Below, piece by piece: positions 24,282 through 32,870 of a stretch of 64,000 nt of DNA. Made by a program: the position numbers and the translations under genes. Position 1 is the first letter of the stretch. Each line of letters opens with the position of its first letter. The notes under the pieces are model-generated. The model was given only the letters and a program-made list of their open reading frames with translations, had not been told where the DNA came from and did not search any database. The DNA is from Lachnoanaerobaculum sp. ICM7 (lineage in GTDB: Bacteria > Bacillota > Clostridia > Lachnospirales > Lachnospiraceae): contig NZ_ALJL01000023.1 in assembly GCF_000287675.1 (NCBI RefSeq), positions 124,001 to 188,000 of the forward strand. The letters run 5' to 3'.

Positions 24282-25133
24282 TTATTCCGCTTTTCCGCCT
24301 TCTATTACAAGTGTATCTGCATATTCACTGCCATAAGTATCTGTAAGTGTCTCTTCATAATCCTTGTGGAAGAAGTTCTCTTTTCCAAGATCTTCAATCT
24401 CTGTATTTATCCATTCAAGTAATGTAGTATTTCCCTTTGTTACAGCCGGTGCGATTGTATCCTTAGCACCAAGATTATCAATACCTACAGTATATCCCGG
24501 ATTGCTCTTTGCAAATGCGATAACCTCAGTATTGTCATTTACCCATGCCTTACCTGAACCGTTTAAAAGTGCATTCTTGGCATTTGCATATGTATCATAC
24601 TTTTGAAGCTTAATATCAGGATAATTCTTAATCATATAAGTCTCAGCTGTTGTTCCTGAAATAACTATCATCTCATCCTCAGGCTTCCAATTGTCAAGGC
24701 TTGTTACAGGGTCTTTATCGGATGATATAACACCAAGTCCTACATTCATATATGGAAGTGCAAAATCTACCGCCTCAGCTCTTTCAGGTGTAACTGTAAA
24801 GTTTGCAAGTATGATATCCACCTTACCTGTTTCAAGATATTCCACTCTGTTTGCAGCCTCTGTACTTACATAATTGATTTTAACTCCAAGGTCCTCTGCA
24901 AGTCTGTTTCCGAAGTAGATATCATATCCCTGATATTCACCGTTCTCATCAACATATCCGAAAGGATGCTTGTCTGAGAAAACACCTATATTTATAGTTC
25001 CGGCACTCTTTATCTCATCTAAAGTTCTGAATTTATTCTTAGCCGCACTCTTTGAAGATGAACCACATGCACTGAGTGCCAAAGCTCCTGCAGCCAAAAT
25101 ACCTAATAATCCTATTAATTTACCTTTTTTCAT
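24282..25133 (-). CDS. Amino-acid (probably cysteine) ABC binding lipoprotein, CjaA-like
   Basis: 283-aa SBP_bac_3 binding protein. Lipoprotein signal ending LSACG (Cys23). The mature domain starts INIGVFSDKHPFGYVDENGE and has YVSTEAANRVEYLETGKVDI, ILANFTVTPERAEAVDFALP and an EGGK tail. These stretches closely follow CjaA of Campylobacter, a cysteine-binding protein, as I recall that sequence, so cysteine or cystine is the best guess. Last gene of a permease-permease-ATPase-SBP operon, 24 bp after the ATPase. Confidence 0.88.
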   Translation of the reverse strand: MKKGKLIGLLGILAAGALALSACGSSSKSAAKNKFRTLDEIKSAGTINIGVFSDKHPFGYVDENGEYQGYDIYFGNRLAEDLGVKINYVSTEAANRVEYLETGKVDIILANFTVTPERAEAVDFALPYMNVGLGVISSDKDPVTSLDNWKPEDEMIVISGTTAETYMIKNYPDIKLQKYDTYANAKNALLNGSGKAWVNDNTEVIAFAKSNPGYTVGIDNLGAKDTIAPAVTKGNTTLLEWINTEIEDLGKENFFHKDYEETLTDTYGSEYADTLVIEGGKAE

Positions 25134-25157
25134 TTTATATTCCTCCTATATGAAAAT

Positions 25158-25931
25158 CTATATATTATATTCTTCCTTATCATCCTTAATGGATTCAAAT
25201 TCGAAAATATTCAAAAATTGTCTTGCTCTTTCAGTCTTCGGTGAAGTGAAAAAGCTCTTCGGCCTGCCCGTCTCCACTATATTTCCCTTATCAAGGAAAT
25301 ACACTCTGTCTGCAACAGCCTCTGCAAATTGCATCTCATGAGTTACAATAATCATAGTTGAGCCCTGTTTAGCCAAATCAAGCATTACATCAAGTACTTC
25401 TCTTACCATCTCAGGATCAAGAGCCGCTGTAACCTCATCAAATAATAAAATCTCAGGATGCATTGCCAATGCTCTTACTATTGCTACTCTTTGCTTTTGT
25501 CCACCTGAAAGCTCTCTCGGATAGGCATTTGATTTGTGTGCAAGACCTACTCTTTTAAGAAGCTCCATCGCTTCCTTCTTTGCACTCTCTCTACCTACTC
25601 CTGCCACCTTTGTAGGTGCCAAAATGATATTTTCAAGTATTGTCATATGTGGAAAAAGCTCATAGCTTTGAAAAACCATACCTATTTTTTGTCTGAGCTT
25701 CGTCAAATCATTTTGCTTATAGTCAATGACTTTTCCGTCAAGGCTTATACTTCCACCCTGTATTTCTTCCAGACCGTTTATACATCGAAGTAATGTGGAC
25801 TTACCGCAACCGCTTGGCCCTATCAGTACTATTACCTCACCTTTATTCAGTTCAAGACTTACACCGTCAAGCACTGCATTCTTTCCGTCATAATTTTTTA
25901 CAACATCTTTTATTTCCAATAATGCCGGCAT
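25158..25931 (-). CDS. Amino-acid ABC transporter ATP-binding protein, GlnQ type
   Basis: ATPase of the polar amino-acid importer, 257 aa from the chosen start. Walker A GPSGCGKST, signature LSGGQKQRVAIVRALA, Walker B ILLFDEVTAALD, H-loop IIVTHEMQFAE. Note DEVTAALD rather than the common DEPTSALD. The frame is open to 25979 within the upstream permease, but the ATG at 25931 has AAGGAGAT 5 bp upstream and gives MPALLEIKDVVKNY, the normal beginning. It lies 19 bp after the permease stop. Confidence 0.94.
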   Translation of the reverse strand: MPALLEIKDVVKNYDGKNAVLDGVSLELNKGEVIVLIGPSGCGKSTLLRCINGLEEIQGGSISLDGKVIDYKQNDLTKLRQKIGMVFQSYELFPHMTILENIILAPTKVAGVGRESAKKEAMELLKRVGLAHKSNAYPRELSGGQKQRVAIVRALAMHPEILLFDEVTAALDPEMVREVLDVMLDLAKQGSTMIIVTHEMQFAEAVADRVYFLDKGNIVETGRPKSFFTSPKTERARQFLNIFEFESIKDDKEEYNI

Positions 25932-25950
25932 ACTATCTCCTTCCATCACA

Positions 25951-26622
25951 CTAATTTCTTTTTTCCAGATATCTTGCAAGCATGCTTATCGGGGTACAAG
26001 CGATAAAATACATCATAAACACCACCAGATATACTCCAAAAGCCGCATTCGGACTTGAATTTCTGTTTGCCTCCGTTATCTGCTGTGCCACCTTTATTAC
26101 CTCAACAACTCCTATCATAAGTACAAGTGATGTAGTCTTTATCATTCTGGTAATCAGATTTATCGAAAGAGGTATAAGCCTCTTTATTGTCTGAGGTATT
26201 ATGATATAAATAAAGGTCTGTTTCTTACTGAGTCCAAGTGCTTCACTGCTCTCATACTGATGTTTCGGAATACTTATAATAGCACCTCTTACCAGATCTC
26301 CCATCTCCGCAGTTCCCCAAAGGCTGAATACTATGATTGCCGAAAGTTCAGCTGAGATATCTATTCCAAGTGCTCTTGTACTTCCAAAAAATACTATAAA
26401 CAAAAGTACAAGCTGCGGCATTATTCTTATAATTTCAAGATATACTCTAAGTACCGCTTTTAAAATAGGGTTTTTAAAAGTCATCAAAATACCGACCAAA
26501 ATACCCAAGGGAATACTGATAAGCACAGATATTAAACTGATTCTAAGTGCTATACCAAGTCCGCCAAGAAGTCTTATTGCATTCTTTCCTTTAAATACCA
26601 CATCAAGACCCAAATCCGGCAT
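25951..26622 (-). CDS. Amino-acid ABC transporter permease (GlnP/HisM type)
   Basis: 223-aa membrane protein of the HEQRo permease family. It begins MPDLGLDVVFKGKNAIRLLG; five helices; the EAA loop is SSEALGLSKKQTFIYIIIPQ, then TIKRLIPLSINLI. Strong Shine-Dalgarno AGAAAGGAGG. Overlaps the other permease by 20 bp, so the two are made together and form a heterodimer. Confidence 0.93.
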   Translation of the reverse strand: MPDLGLDVVFKGKNAIRLLGGLGIALRISLISVLISIPLGILVGILMTFKNPILKAVLRVYLEIIRIMPQLVLLFIVFFGSTRALGIDISAELSAIIVFSLWGTAEMGDLVRGAIISIPKHQYESSEALGLSKKQTFIYIIIPQTIKRLIPLSINLITRMIKTTSLVLMIGVVEVIKVAQQITEANRNSSPNAAFGVYLVVFMMYFIACTPISMLARYLEKRN

Positions 26623-27262
26623 ATCGTACCCTCCTTTCTACATAGGAACCGAGTATTGAAACCGGTAATAATATAATTAAATAGAAAAATACCAGCAGTA
26701 CAAGACTCTCAACAGTTTTATAATACAAGCCTATCAAATCTTTTGCGGTAAACATAAGATCCATCAAGCTGATAGCTGAGAACACAGATGTTTCTTTTAA
26801 AAGAAATATTATATTGGCTACAAATGCAGGCGTGCTTATTGAAACAGCCTGCGGAAGTAAAATATAAAAGAGTGTCTGATTGTGGCTAAGTCCAAGACTT
26901 AATGCACTCTCTTCCTGTATCTTATCTATAGTTTCTATTCCGCTTCTGAAAGCCTCACACATATAGCTGCCTCCCAGAAATGCAAGTCCGAATACCCCAC
27001 ATGCAAAGGCATCTACCTTTAGTCCAAGCTTCGGCAAACCGTAGTATATAAAAAACAACTGTATTATAAGCGGTGTATTTCTGCTCAATTCAATATATAC
27101 ACTTACCAATTGACTAAGTACCGGTATCTTCTTATGTAAAACAAGTGTACATAAGAGCCCTACAATTATTGCAAGTATGATTCCCAATATACCTATTTTC
27201 AATGTCAGTATGGCTGCATGCACGTATAAGGGAAACACCTGTTTTATAAATTCAAAATCCAT
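26603..27262 (-). CDS. Amino-acid ABC transporter permease (GlnP/HisQ type)
   Basis: First gene of the operon; 219 aa from the ATG at 27262 (MDFEFIKQVFPLYVHAAILT). The frame extends five codons further, but GGAGAG sits 8 bp before this ATG. Family features are the N-terminal helix, YIELSRNTPLIIQLFFIYYG and the EAA loop SALSLGLSHNQTLFYILLPQ. Transcribed from the region at 27320-27400, which contains a palindrome. Confidence 0.92.
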   Translation of the reverse strand: MDFEFIKQVFPLYVHAAILTLKIGILGIILAIIVGLLCTLVLHKKIPVLSQLVSVYIELSRNTPLIIQLFFIYYGLPKLGLKVDAFACGVFGLAFLGGSYMCEAFRSGIETIDKIQEESALSLGLSHNQTLFYILLPQAVSISTPAFVANIIFLLKETSVFSAISLMDLMFTAKDLIGLYYKTVESLVLLVFFYLIILLPVSILGSYVERRVRYAGFGS

Positions 27263-27323
27263 AATGTTACTCTCCAAGATACTCTTTGTATCTCTGCATT
27301 TATTTTATGGAGATGATAATATC

Positions 27324-27356
27324 ACTATAAACCCTTTTTGTCTATAGGTTTATAGT
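27324..27356 (-). promoter_or_regulatory. Palindrome overlapping the amino-acid ABC promoter
   Basis: Perfect 10-bp inverted repeat ACTATAAACC (27324-27333) / GGTTTATAGT (27347-27356). A minus-strand promoter, TAGACA (27339-27344) -17- TATTAT (27316-27321), has its -35 in the centre of this palindrome. Candidate operator for an amino-acid or sulfur regulator; no regulator identified. Confidence 0.5.
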
Positions 27357-27413
27357 ATTTATTTTCATATCTGCATAATGTCAAAAAATCTTTACAAATA
27401 TAGTATAGTCTTT

Positions 27414-27463
27414 AGTAAAAAAACCTATACCTCAAAGCAAAATACTGCTTTAAAGTATAGGTT
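27414..27463 (-). terminator. Terminator after the CAP-domain gene
   Basis: AACCTATAC (27422-27430) / GTATAGGTT (27455-27463) with inner pairing (AAAGCA/TGCTTT), then TTTTTTTAC on the minus strand. Confidence 0.85.
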
Positions 27464-27485
27464 GATTTTGATACTTATAAAGTAT

Positions 27486-28319
27486 TTACCTTCTTGCACC
27501 GAAGTTTTGAACCCAATAAAGTGTACTGCCGTCGCTATAGCACCCTACACCTATTAAACTGAAATCATCACTTAGTATATTTTCTCTATGACCCTGTGAG
27601 TTCATCCACGATTCCATAACGCTTTCAGGGCTTCTCTGTCCCATTGCAACATTTTCTCCCCAGGTCATAAGTCCTGAAGGCATTAAAGTACGATAGCTTG
27701 AACCGTCAGGTCTTGTATGTGAGAACAATGTCACAAGCTCCTTTGCCCTTATGCCTGCACTGTTCATAAGTGCACTGTCGGCTGAGAGTGGTGAAAGTCC
27801 GTACTGTGCTCTCTCCTCATTTACAAGCTCAATAACTCTTTGCGTAAAGGCGGCTGTGGAAGTCTGATTTGAAGTCGATTCCGATGTTGTATTTGCACTG
27901 TTGTTTTGTCTGCCGTTTGTTTCCGTCATTCTTCCTTCCGGCTGATATGCTCCGCTTGCATCAACAAAGTATCCATCAGGTGTATATGTGTTTACATCCA
28001 TTCTGCCGCCGTTGAAAGGATTCATATAGTACCATGTATTATTGACATTGACCCAGCCTACTTTCATATCTCCGTTGTTTGTATCCAGATAATACCAGTC
28101 TCTTCCTTCTTTTAACCAGCCTGTTTGCATATAGCCGGATCCGTTCATATAATACCAGACATTGTTTATACTAAGCCATGATGACCTTACATATGACCCG
28201 TCAGAAAACTGATACCACCATCCGTTATTATCTCTTTTCCAACCTCCGGTTGCTCCAAATGTAGGCACAGCCATCAATAATGTACTTGCTACCAATCCGA
28301 GAAAAACTCTTTTTTTCAT
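27486..28319 (-). CDS. Secreted CAP/SCP-domain protein with wall-binding repeats
   Basis: 277-aa exported protein. Signal peptide MKKRVFLGLVASTLLMAVPTF-A (residues 1-23). Residues about 24-118 are four to five choline-binding-type repeats (WKRDNNGWWYQFSDGSYV, WYYMNGSGYMQTGW, WYYLDTNNGDMKVGW). A Ser/Thr/Asn linker follows, and the C-terminal 125 residues are a CAP domain (PF00188): LVNEERAQYGLSPLSAD, FSHTRPDGSSY, GENVAMG and HRENILSDDFSLIGVG, with both metal-site histidines present. It probably sits on the cell surface through the repeats. Its role is uncertain (adhesion, lipid or wall binding). Own terminator; monocistronic. Confidence 0.9.
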   Translation of the reverse strand: MKKRVFLGLVASTLLMAVPTFGATGGWKRDNNGWWYQFSDGSYVRSSWLSINNVWYYMNGSGYMQTGWLKEGRDWYYLDTNNGDMKVGWVNVNNTWYYMNPFNGGRMDVNTYTPDGYFVDASGAYQPEGRMTETNGRQNNSANTTSESTSNQTSTAAFTQRVIELVNEERAQYGLSPLSADSALMNSAGIRAKELVTLFSHTRPDGSSYRTLMPSGLMTWGENVAMGQRSPESVMESWMNSQGHRENILSDDFSLIGVGCYSDGSTLYWVQNFGARR

Positions 28320-28395
28320 ACATTACTCCTTTCCGGTAATAAATATTACATATAGTTTAACCTAAATAGAAGTAAAATAAAATAACGATTTACAT

Positions 28396-28424
28396 ACAAA
28401 AAAGCCGCGATTTTCTCGCAGCTT
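28396..28424 (-). terminator. Terminator after the NUDIX gene
   Basis: Minus-strand stem AAGCTGCGA / TCGCGGCTT (one G-T pair; plus-strand arms 28402-28410 and 28416-28424) followed by TTTTTTGT. Confidence 0.8.
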
Positions 28425-28436
28425 CCAAAAAATATA

Positions 28437-28955
28437 TTATAAATTATATAAAACTTCCTTTACATTATCGAAATGTAGGAATTCACCTCTTTTTGCTATC
28501 TCCTTTATCTCAGAAATGCTTAAAATCTTAAAAGCGGACACTTCCTCTACCTGTATATTTACATTTCGAATATCTTCCTCTGATATAAGATAACAGTACA
28601 TATCCACAAAATAACTGTTGCTTTCAGTATTTATCCTCTTATAGTTATACAGCTTTTCATAGTCTCTGTCGTAAAGATTTATACCCGTTTCTTCGAAAAT
28701 TTCTCTTCGTACTGCATCCTGTGAATTCTCTCCCGCTCTTACTCCACCGCCGGGTATCTCCCAGAGTCCTCCTGCATATCTCTTATCAGGTGAACGTTTG
28801 GTAATCAATACCTTTTTATCCTCTGTAAAGAGTATTCCTATTACAACCAGATGAAATTGTTTAGGGTTTAGAGAAAGATTATACCTGTCTACAGTCTCTC
28901 CTGTAGGCATCCTGTTTTCATCATATATGTCCCAAAGTTCTTTTTCTGCACTCAT
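28437..28955 (-). CDS. NUDIX hydrolase
   Basis: 172-aa cytoplasmic NUDIX protein. Nudix box: GGGVRAGENSQDAVRREIF followed by EETG, which fits G-x5-E-x7-R-E-U-x-E-E-x-G. The N-terminal ELWDIYDENRMPTGETVDR resembles the subgroup related to isopentenyl-diphosphate isomerase and YfcD, but no substrate can be fixed. It lies 40 bp downstream of the OhrR-like gene with no terminator between, so it may share that transcript. Confidence 0.88.
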   Translation of the reverse strand: MSAEKELWDIYDENRMPTGETVDRYNLSLNPKQFHLVVIGILFTEDKKVLITKRSPDKRYAGGLWEIPGGGVRAGENSQDAVRREIFEETGINLYDRDYEKLYNYKRINTESNSYFVDMYCYLISEEDIRNVNIQVEEVSAFKILSISEIKEIAKRGEFLHFDNVKEVLYNL

Positions 28956-28995
28956 TCTTCCTACCGTTGCTGTAAATTGTCAGCTCTTTCAATGT

Positions 28996-29439
28996 CTATG
29001 CAACATCTCCCATTTCACTTAAGATTTTTTTCAGCATGGTACGAAGCTGTGCCATCTCTTCATCATTTATATTCAAACAGCCTCTCATACCTACCGGTAT
29101 GTCAAGCGCACTTTCTCTAAGCTCTTCTCCGCTTTTTGTCAATGTAACTATAAGTGTTCTCTCATCTATCTTTGAGCGCTCTCTTGTAACATAACCCTTT
29201 GATTCAAGCTTCTTTAATACAGGTGTAAGTGTGCCGGAGTCAAGGAAGAGCTTATCCCCCAACTCTTTTACATTCAATTCCTTATCTTCCCACATTACCA
29301 TCATTACAATATACTGCGTATATGTAAGATCAAGCTTATCAAGATATACCTTATATCTTCTTACTATTTCCTTTGAGCAAGCATATAGTGGAAAACAAAG
29401 TTGATTTTCAAGTTTCAGTAAGTCGTACTTATCTGCCAT
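28996..29439 (-). CDS. ohrR: MarR-family regulator, OhrR-like
   Basis: 147-aa winged-helix repressor. LKLENQLCFPLYACSKEIVR near the N-terminus carries the reactive cysteine at the position used by OhrR to sense organic peroxides (Cys15 here, LCFPLYAC); the two tyrosines expected to hydrogen-bond to it (LTYTQYI) are present. DNA-binding helix: LFLDSGTLTPVLKKLESKGY; wing: RSKIDERTLIVTLT. Directly downstream of glutathione peroxidase, thioredoxin reductase and thioredoxin genes, a natural peroxide-defence target set. No ohr gene in the window. The symbol is given by similarity of the sensor motif. Confidence 0.88.
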   Translation of the reverse strand: MADKYDLLKLENQLCFPLYACSKEIVRRYKVYLDKLDLTYTQYIVMMVMWEDKELNVKELGDKLFLDSGTLTPVLKKLESKGYVTRERSKIDERTLIVTLTKSGEELRESALDIPVGMRGCLNINDEEMAQLRTMLKKILSEMGDVA

Positions 29440-29461
29440 TTTAGTATTCCCTCTTTCCTTT

Positions 29462-29501
29462 AAAAAACTTCAAGGAGCCTTTATTTTCATAAACGCTCCT
29501 T
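29462..29501 (-). terminator. Terminator/attenuator between gpx and ohrR
   Basis: AAGGAGC (29472-29478) / GCTCCTT (29495-29501) with a 16-nt loop, then GAAGTTTTTT on the minus strand. Moderate stem; may reduce rather than stop transcription into ohrR. Confidence 0.6.
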
Positions 29502-29513
29502 TGCTTTTCTATA

Positions 29514-30059
29514 TTAGATTAATGCTTTTACAGCCTCTTCTACTACTTCAACACCCTCTGTAGGCTCAAATCTTCTTACAACATTTCCATTCTTATCGAT
29601 AAGGAATTTTGTAAAGTTCCACTTGATATCAGGCTTGCTTGCATAGTCGGGATCAGCCTCGCCAAGCATCTTTGTAAGAAGCTTTGACATATCATTATCA
29701 GCACCCCAACCTGCAAAACCTTTCTCACTCTTAAGATACTTAAATACCTCACAAGCTCCGTCACCGTTTACTTCTATTTTTGAGAACAATGGGAAAGTTA
29801 CACCGAATCTTGAGCTGCAAAACTTAGCAATCTCCTCATCACTTCCCGGTGCCTGATGTCCGAACTGGTTACATGGGAAATCAAGTATAACAAAATTCTT
29901 ATCCTTATAATCCTCATATAACTTCTGTAACTGCTCATACTGTGGTGTAAATCCACACTCTGTTGCAGAGTTTATTATAAGTACTACCTTGTTCTTATAA
30001 TCACTAAGGCTGACTTCCTCACCCTTATTGTTCTTTACTTTAAAATCATATATATTCAT
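29514..30059 (-). CDS. gpx: Glutathione peroxidase-family thiol peroxidase
   Basis: 181-aa cytoplasmic peroxidase. The active-site motif NSATECGFTPQY has cysteine, not selenocysteine, as peroxidatic residue. FPCNQFGHQAPGSDEEI (Gln site), WNFTKFLIDKNG (Trp/Asn site) complete the tetrad. In bacteria such Cys-Gpx enzymes usually take electrons from thioredoxin, and the trxB and trxA genes sit immediately upstream (gap 14 bp to trxB), supporting that. Organic hydroperoxides are the likely substrate class. Confidence 0.94.
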   Translation of the reverse strand: MNIYDFKVKNNKGEEVSLSDYKNKVVLIINSATECGFTPQYEQLQKLYEDYKDKNFVILDFPCNQFGHQAPGSDEEIAKFCSSRFGVTFPLFSKIEVNGDGACEVFKYLKSEKGFAGWGADNDMSKLLTKMLGEADPDYASKPDIKWNFTKFLIDKNGNVVRRFEPTEGVEVVEEAVKALI

Positions 30060-30073
30060 ATCTTTTCTCCTAA

Positions 30074-30991
30074 TTATATATTAAGTGTTTCTGCATATTT
30101 TGCCGCTGCAATTCCTGCTACAGCACCGTCTCCTGCCGCCGTTACAAGCTGACGCACTTCCTTTGTTCTTCCGTCTCCTGCCGCAAATACGCCTTCCGTC
30201 TTTGTCTTACAGTCTTCACCTGATACGATATAACCTGCCTTATCAAGCTCCACCACATCTGCAAAAGCCGCATTATCCGGCACCTGACCTATTGCTACAA
30301 AGAGTCCGTCCACTGCAATTTCTCTTTTTTCACCGGTATTTTTATCCTCTACAATCACTCCTGTAACTGCAAAAGACTCTTCCTTTATCTCTACAATATT
30401 TGAGTTTAAAACAAACTCTACATTGTCCTTCTTCTTTAAAGCCGCCACTACAGCTTCCTCAGCCCTGAACTCATCTCTACGATGTATCACATATACCTTC
30501 TTTGCAACATTGGCTAAGAATGTTGCATCCTCTATAGCTGTATTACCTCCACCGTTTACGGCAACAACTCTGTCTCTGTAAAACATTCCGTCACAAGTTG
30601 CACAGTATGATATTCCTGAACCAACCAATTTTTTCTCATTAGGAAGACCGAGAGGTCTGTTCTTTGCTCCGGTAGCAAGTATTACCGATTTAGCATCATA
30701 GATTTCCTTTTCGGTCTTTACCTTCTTTATATTTCCTTCAAGGCTTATGCCCACTACCTTTTCATATTTTACTTCAGCACCCAGATCTTTTGCCTGATTG
30801 AATAAATCTGTGGCAAATTCAAAACCTGAAGTTTTCTTTATAGCGGGATAGTTTTCTATCTCAGGAGTATTTATTATCTGCCCTCCATAAGATGCACCTT
30901 CAAGTACGAGTACCGATTTTCCCGCTCTTACTCCATATATTGCAGCTGACAATCCGGCTGTTCCGGCGCCGACTACTACTATATCGTACAT
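30074..30991 (-). CDS. trxB: Thioredoxin reductase
   Basis: Flavoprotein (305 aa) that reduces thioredoxin with NADPH. FAD site VVVGAGTAGLSAAIYGVRAG, redox motif CATCDG (residues about 136-141), NADPH site VNGGGNTAIEDATFL and RRDEFRAE, and the closing FAD motif GVFAAGDGRTKEVRQLVTAA. Standard length. Middle of the trxA-trxB-gpx transcript. Confidence 0.97.
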   Translation of the reverse strand: MYDIVVVGAGTAGLSAAIYGVRAGKSVLVLEGASYGGQIINTPEIENYPAIKKTSGFEFATDLFNQAKDLGAEVKYEKVVGISLEGNIKKVKTEKEIYDAKSVILATGAKNRPLGLPNEKKLVGSGISYCATCDGMFYRDRVVAVNGGGNTAIEDATFLANVAKKVYVIHRRDEFRAEEAVVAALKKKDNVEFVLNSNIVEIKEESFAVTGVIVEDKNTGEKREIAVDGLFVAIGQVPDNAAFADVVELDKAGYIVSGEDCKTKTEGVFAAGDGRTKEVRQLVTAAGDGAVAGIAAAKYAETLNI

Positions 30992-31055
30992 ATAATCACT
31001 TCTTTCTTTAATGTAATATATCTGAATATGCGATAATGCTATTAATCAGTTACAA

Positions 31056-31364
31056 TTATGCCAACAAAGCCTTTACTTCATCCTTTGTTATAAGACCTAC
31101 CGACTTGTTCACAACCTCACCGTTTTTGAATACCAGGAGTGTAGGTATTGACATAACATGGAATTTGTTTACCAAATCAGGATTCTCGTCCGCATTGATC
31201 TTAGCTACTGAGAAACCGTCTGCCTCCTCAGCCACTTCATCAACTATAGGTGAAAGCATCTTACATGGACCACACCATGGTGCCCAGATATCTACCAATA
31301 CAGGTTCTTTTGCATTTAAAACTTCCGCTTCAAAATTTTCACTTGTAATTATCTTTACTGCCAT
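31056..31364 (-). CDS. trxA: Thioredoxin
   Basis: 102-aa small redox protein. Active site WAPWCGPCKMLSP (Cys pair), cis-proline loop MSIPTLLVFKNGE, both canonical. Start ATG at 31364 with TTGGAGG upstream. First gene of the thiol-peroxide set trxA-trxB-gpx(-ohrR); 65 bp to trxB. Confidence 0.97.
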   Translation of the reverse strand: MAVKIITSENFEAEVLNAKEPVLVDIWAPWCGPCKMLSPIVDEVAEEADGFSVAKINADENPDLVNKFHVMSIPTLLVFKNGEVVNKSVGLITKDEVKALLA

Positions 31365-31402
31365 AACTTTTTTCCTCCAAATCTTAAATAGCTTATAATT
31401 AT

Positions 31403-31430
31403 ATTTTACACAATTTTATTTTATTGTCAA
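31403..31430 (-). promoter_or_regulatory. trxA promoter
   Basis: Minus strand -35 TTGACA (31425-31430), 16-bp spacer, -10 TAAAAT (31403-31408), located immediately after the symporter stop codon. Confidence 0.6.
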
Positions 31431-31437
31431 GCGTTTT

Positions 31438-32835
31438 TTATTTTTCTTTTCCTTCTGTCTCAAAATATTCCTTTGTCAGCTTAACAACCACATTTGAAAG
31501 AAGGAATAGTGCTATAAGGTTAGGTATTGCCATAAGTCCGTTAAAAGTCTCCGATATATCCCATAAAAGCCCAAGATCCATCGTTGCACCTACTATTGCC
31601 GTCAAAGAATATACCACCATAAAAGGCTTTATAACCTTTTCACTGAGTAAGAACTCTATGCATCTTGCACCGTAAAGTCCCCATCCTATAATTGTTGAGA
31701 AAGCAAATGAGCACATAGCAATCGCTGTAAATATTGATACTCCGTTTCCATAGGTCTTTATAAATCCGCCTATGGTAAGCTCGGCACCTGAAGGCGAACC
31801 GAAAGGAATACTCACTCCCGAGCAAAGTATTACCAAAGCTGTAAGTGTACATATAACTATGGTATCGGCAAACACTTCAAATATTCCGAAAAATCCCTGT
31901 TTTACCGGCTTGCCTGTATCTGCTGATGCATGTGCAATAGGGCCTGTTCCAAGTCCTGCCTCATTTGAGAATATACCTCTGGACACTCCCTTTTTCATAC
32001 TTAAAAAAAAGCTTCCTATAATACCTCCGGTGACCGCTCTTGGATTGAATGCTCCATATATAATACTTCCAAAGACCTCAGGTACTCTGTTTATATTTAA
32101 AGCAACAACTCCAAGCGCCAATATTACATATATAAGCGCCATAAAAGGTACGAGCTTTTCAGTCACCGATCCTATTCTTTTTATACCTCCAAGTAAAACC
32201 ATTCCCACAAGTATCGTTACAATGATTCCTATAACCAGGTTTATCGTCTCATGTCCACCCGGTTTTACTATTCCATATCCTTCGAGTGCTACATTTATAG
32301 CTGCCGTAATAGTATTTACCTGAGTGGCATTTCCTGTTCCGAATACCGTAAGTGTACCGAATGTTGCAAAAAGGTACGCCAAAAACAGCCATCTTTTTGA
32401 AAGACCGTTTTGAATATAATACATCGGTCCTCCTACAAGATCTCCATGCTTATTTGTTTTTCTGAAATATACGGCAAGAGTAACCTCTGCAAATTTGGTA
32501 CACATTCCAAGTATTGCGGATATCCACATCCAGAATACACTTCCCGGACCGCCTATTGATATCGCACCTGCAACACCTGCAATATTTCCTGTTCCCACTG
32601 TGGCCGCAAGTGCCGTAGTAGCAGCTTGGAAAGGAGAAAGTGCACCGTCTGCTATATCTCTTTTCCTGAAAATTCTGCCTACAGTGGTCTTCATTATATA
32701 TCCGAATTTTCTTATCTGTAAAAATCCTGTCCTGATACTCAAATATATGCCTACACCCATAAGCGCTATCATTGCCGGCACACCCCATATGAACCCGCTT
32801 AGAGCCGCGTTCAGCTTCGTAATAGTTTCAATCAT
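31438..32835 (-). CDS. Alanine/glycine:cation symporter, AGCS family
   Basis: 465-aa polytopic membrane protein of the AlsT/DagA family (sodium-alanine symport). Signature region GDGALSPFQAATTALAATVG-like stretch (DGALSPFQAATTALAA then VGTGNIAGVA) near residue 60-85, GGPGSVFWMWISAILGMCTK, and KGVSRGIFSNEAGLGTGPIA in the middle. About 10-11 helices, full length. No terminator is obvious before the trxA promoter just downstream. Confidence 0.95.
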   Translation of the reverse strand: MIETITKLNAALSGFIWGVPAMIALMGVGIYLSIRTGFLQIRKFGYIMKTTVGRIFRKRDIADGALSPFQAATTALAATVGTGNIAGVAGAISIGGPGSVFWMWISAILGMCTKFAEVTLAVYFRKTNKHGDLVGGPMYYIQNGLSKRWLFLAYLFATFGTLTVFGTGNATQVNTITAAINVALEGYGIVKPGGHETINLVIGIIVTILVGMVLLGGIKRIGSVTEKLVPFMALIYVILALGVVALNINRVPEVFGSIIYGAFNPRAVTGGIIGSFFLSMKKGVSRGIFSNEAGLGTGPIAHASADTGKPVKQGFFGIFEVFADTIVICTLTALVILCSGVSIPFGSPSGAELTIGGFIKTYGNGVSIFTAIAMCSFAFSTIIGWGLYGARCIEFLLSEKVIKPFMVVYSLTAIVGATMDLGLLWDISETFNGLMAIPNLIALFLLSNVVVKLTKEYFETEGKEK

Positions 32836-32870
32836 ATTTCCCTCTCAATATATTATTTAATTGATGATAC

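Noticed and set aside
29514-30059. Selenocysteine version of glutathione peroxidase
   Set aside because: The active-site codon is a plain cysteine codon in an uninterrupted frame.
31772-32323. 183-codon plus-strand open frame opposite the symporter
   Set aside because: Pro/Ser/Thr-rich antisense artefact of a polytopic membrane protein; no start signals.
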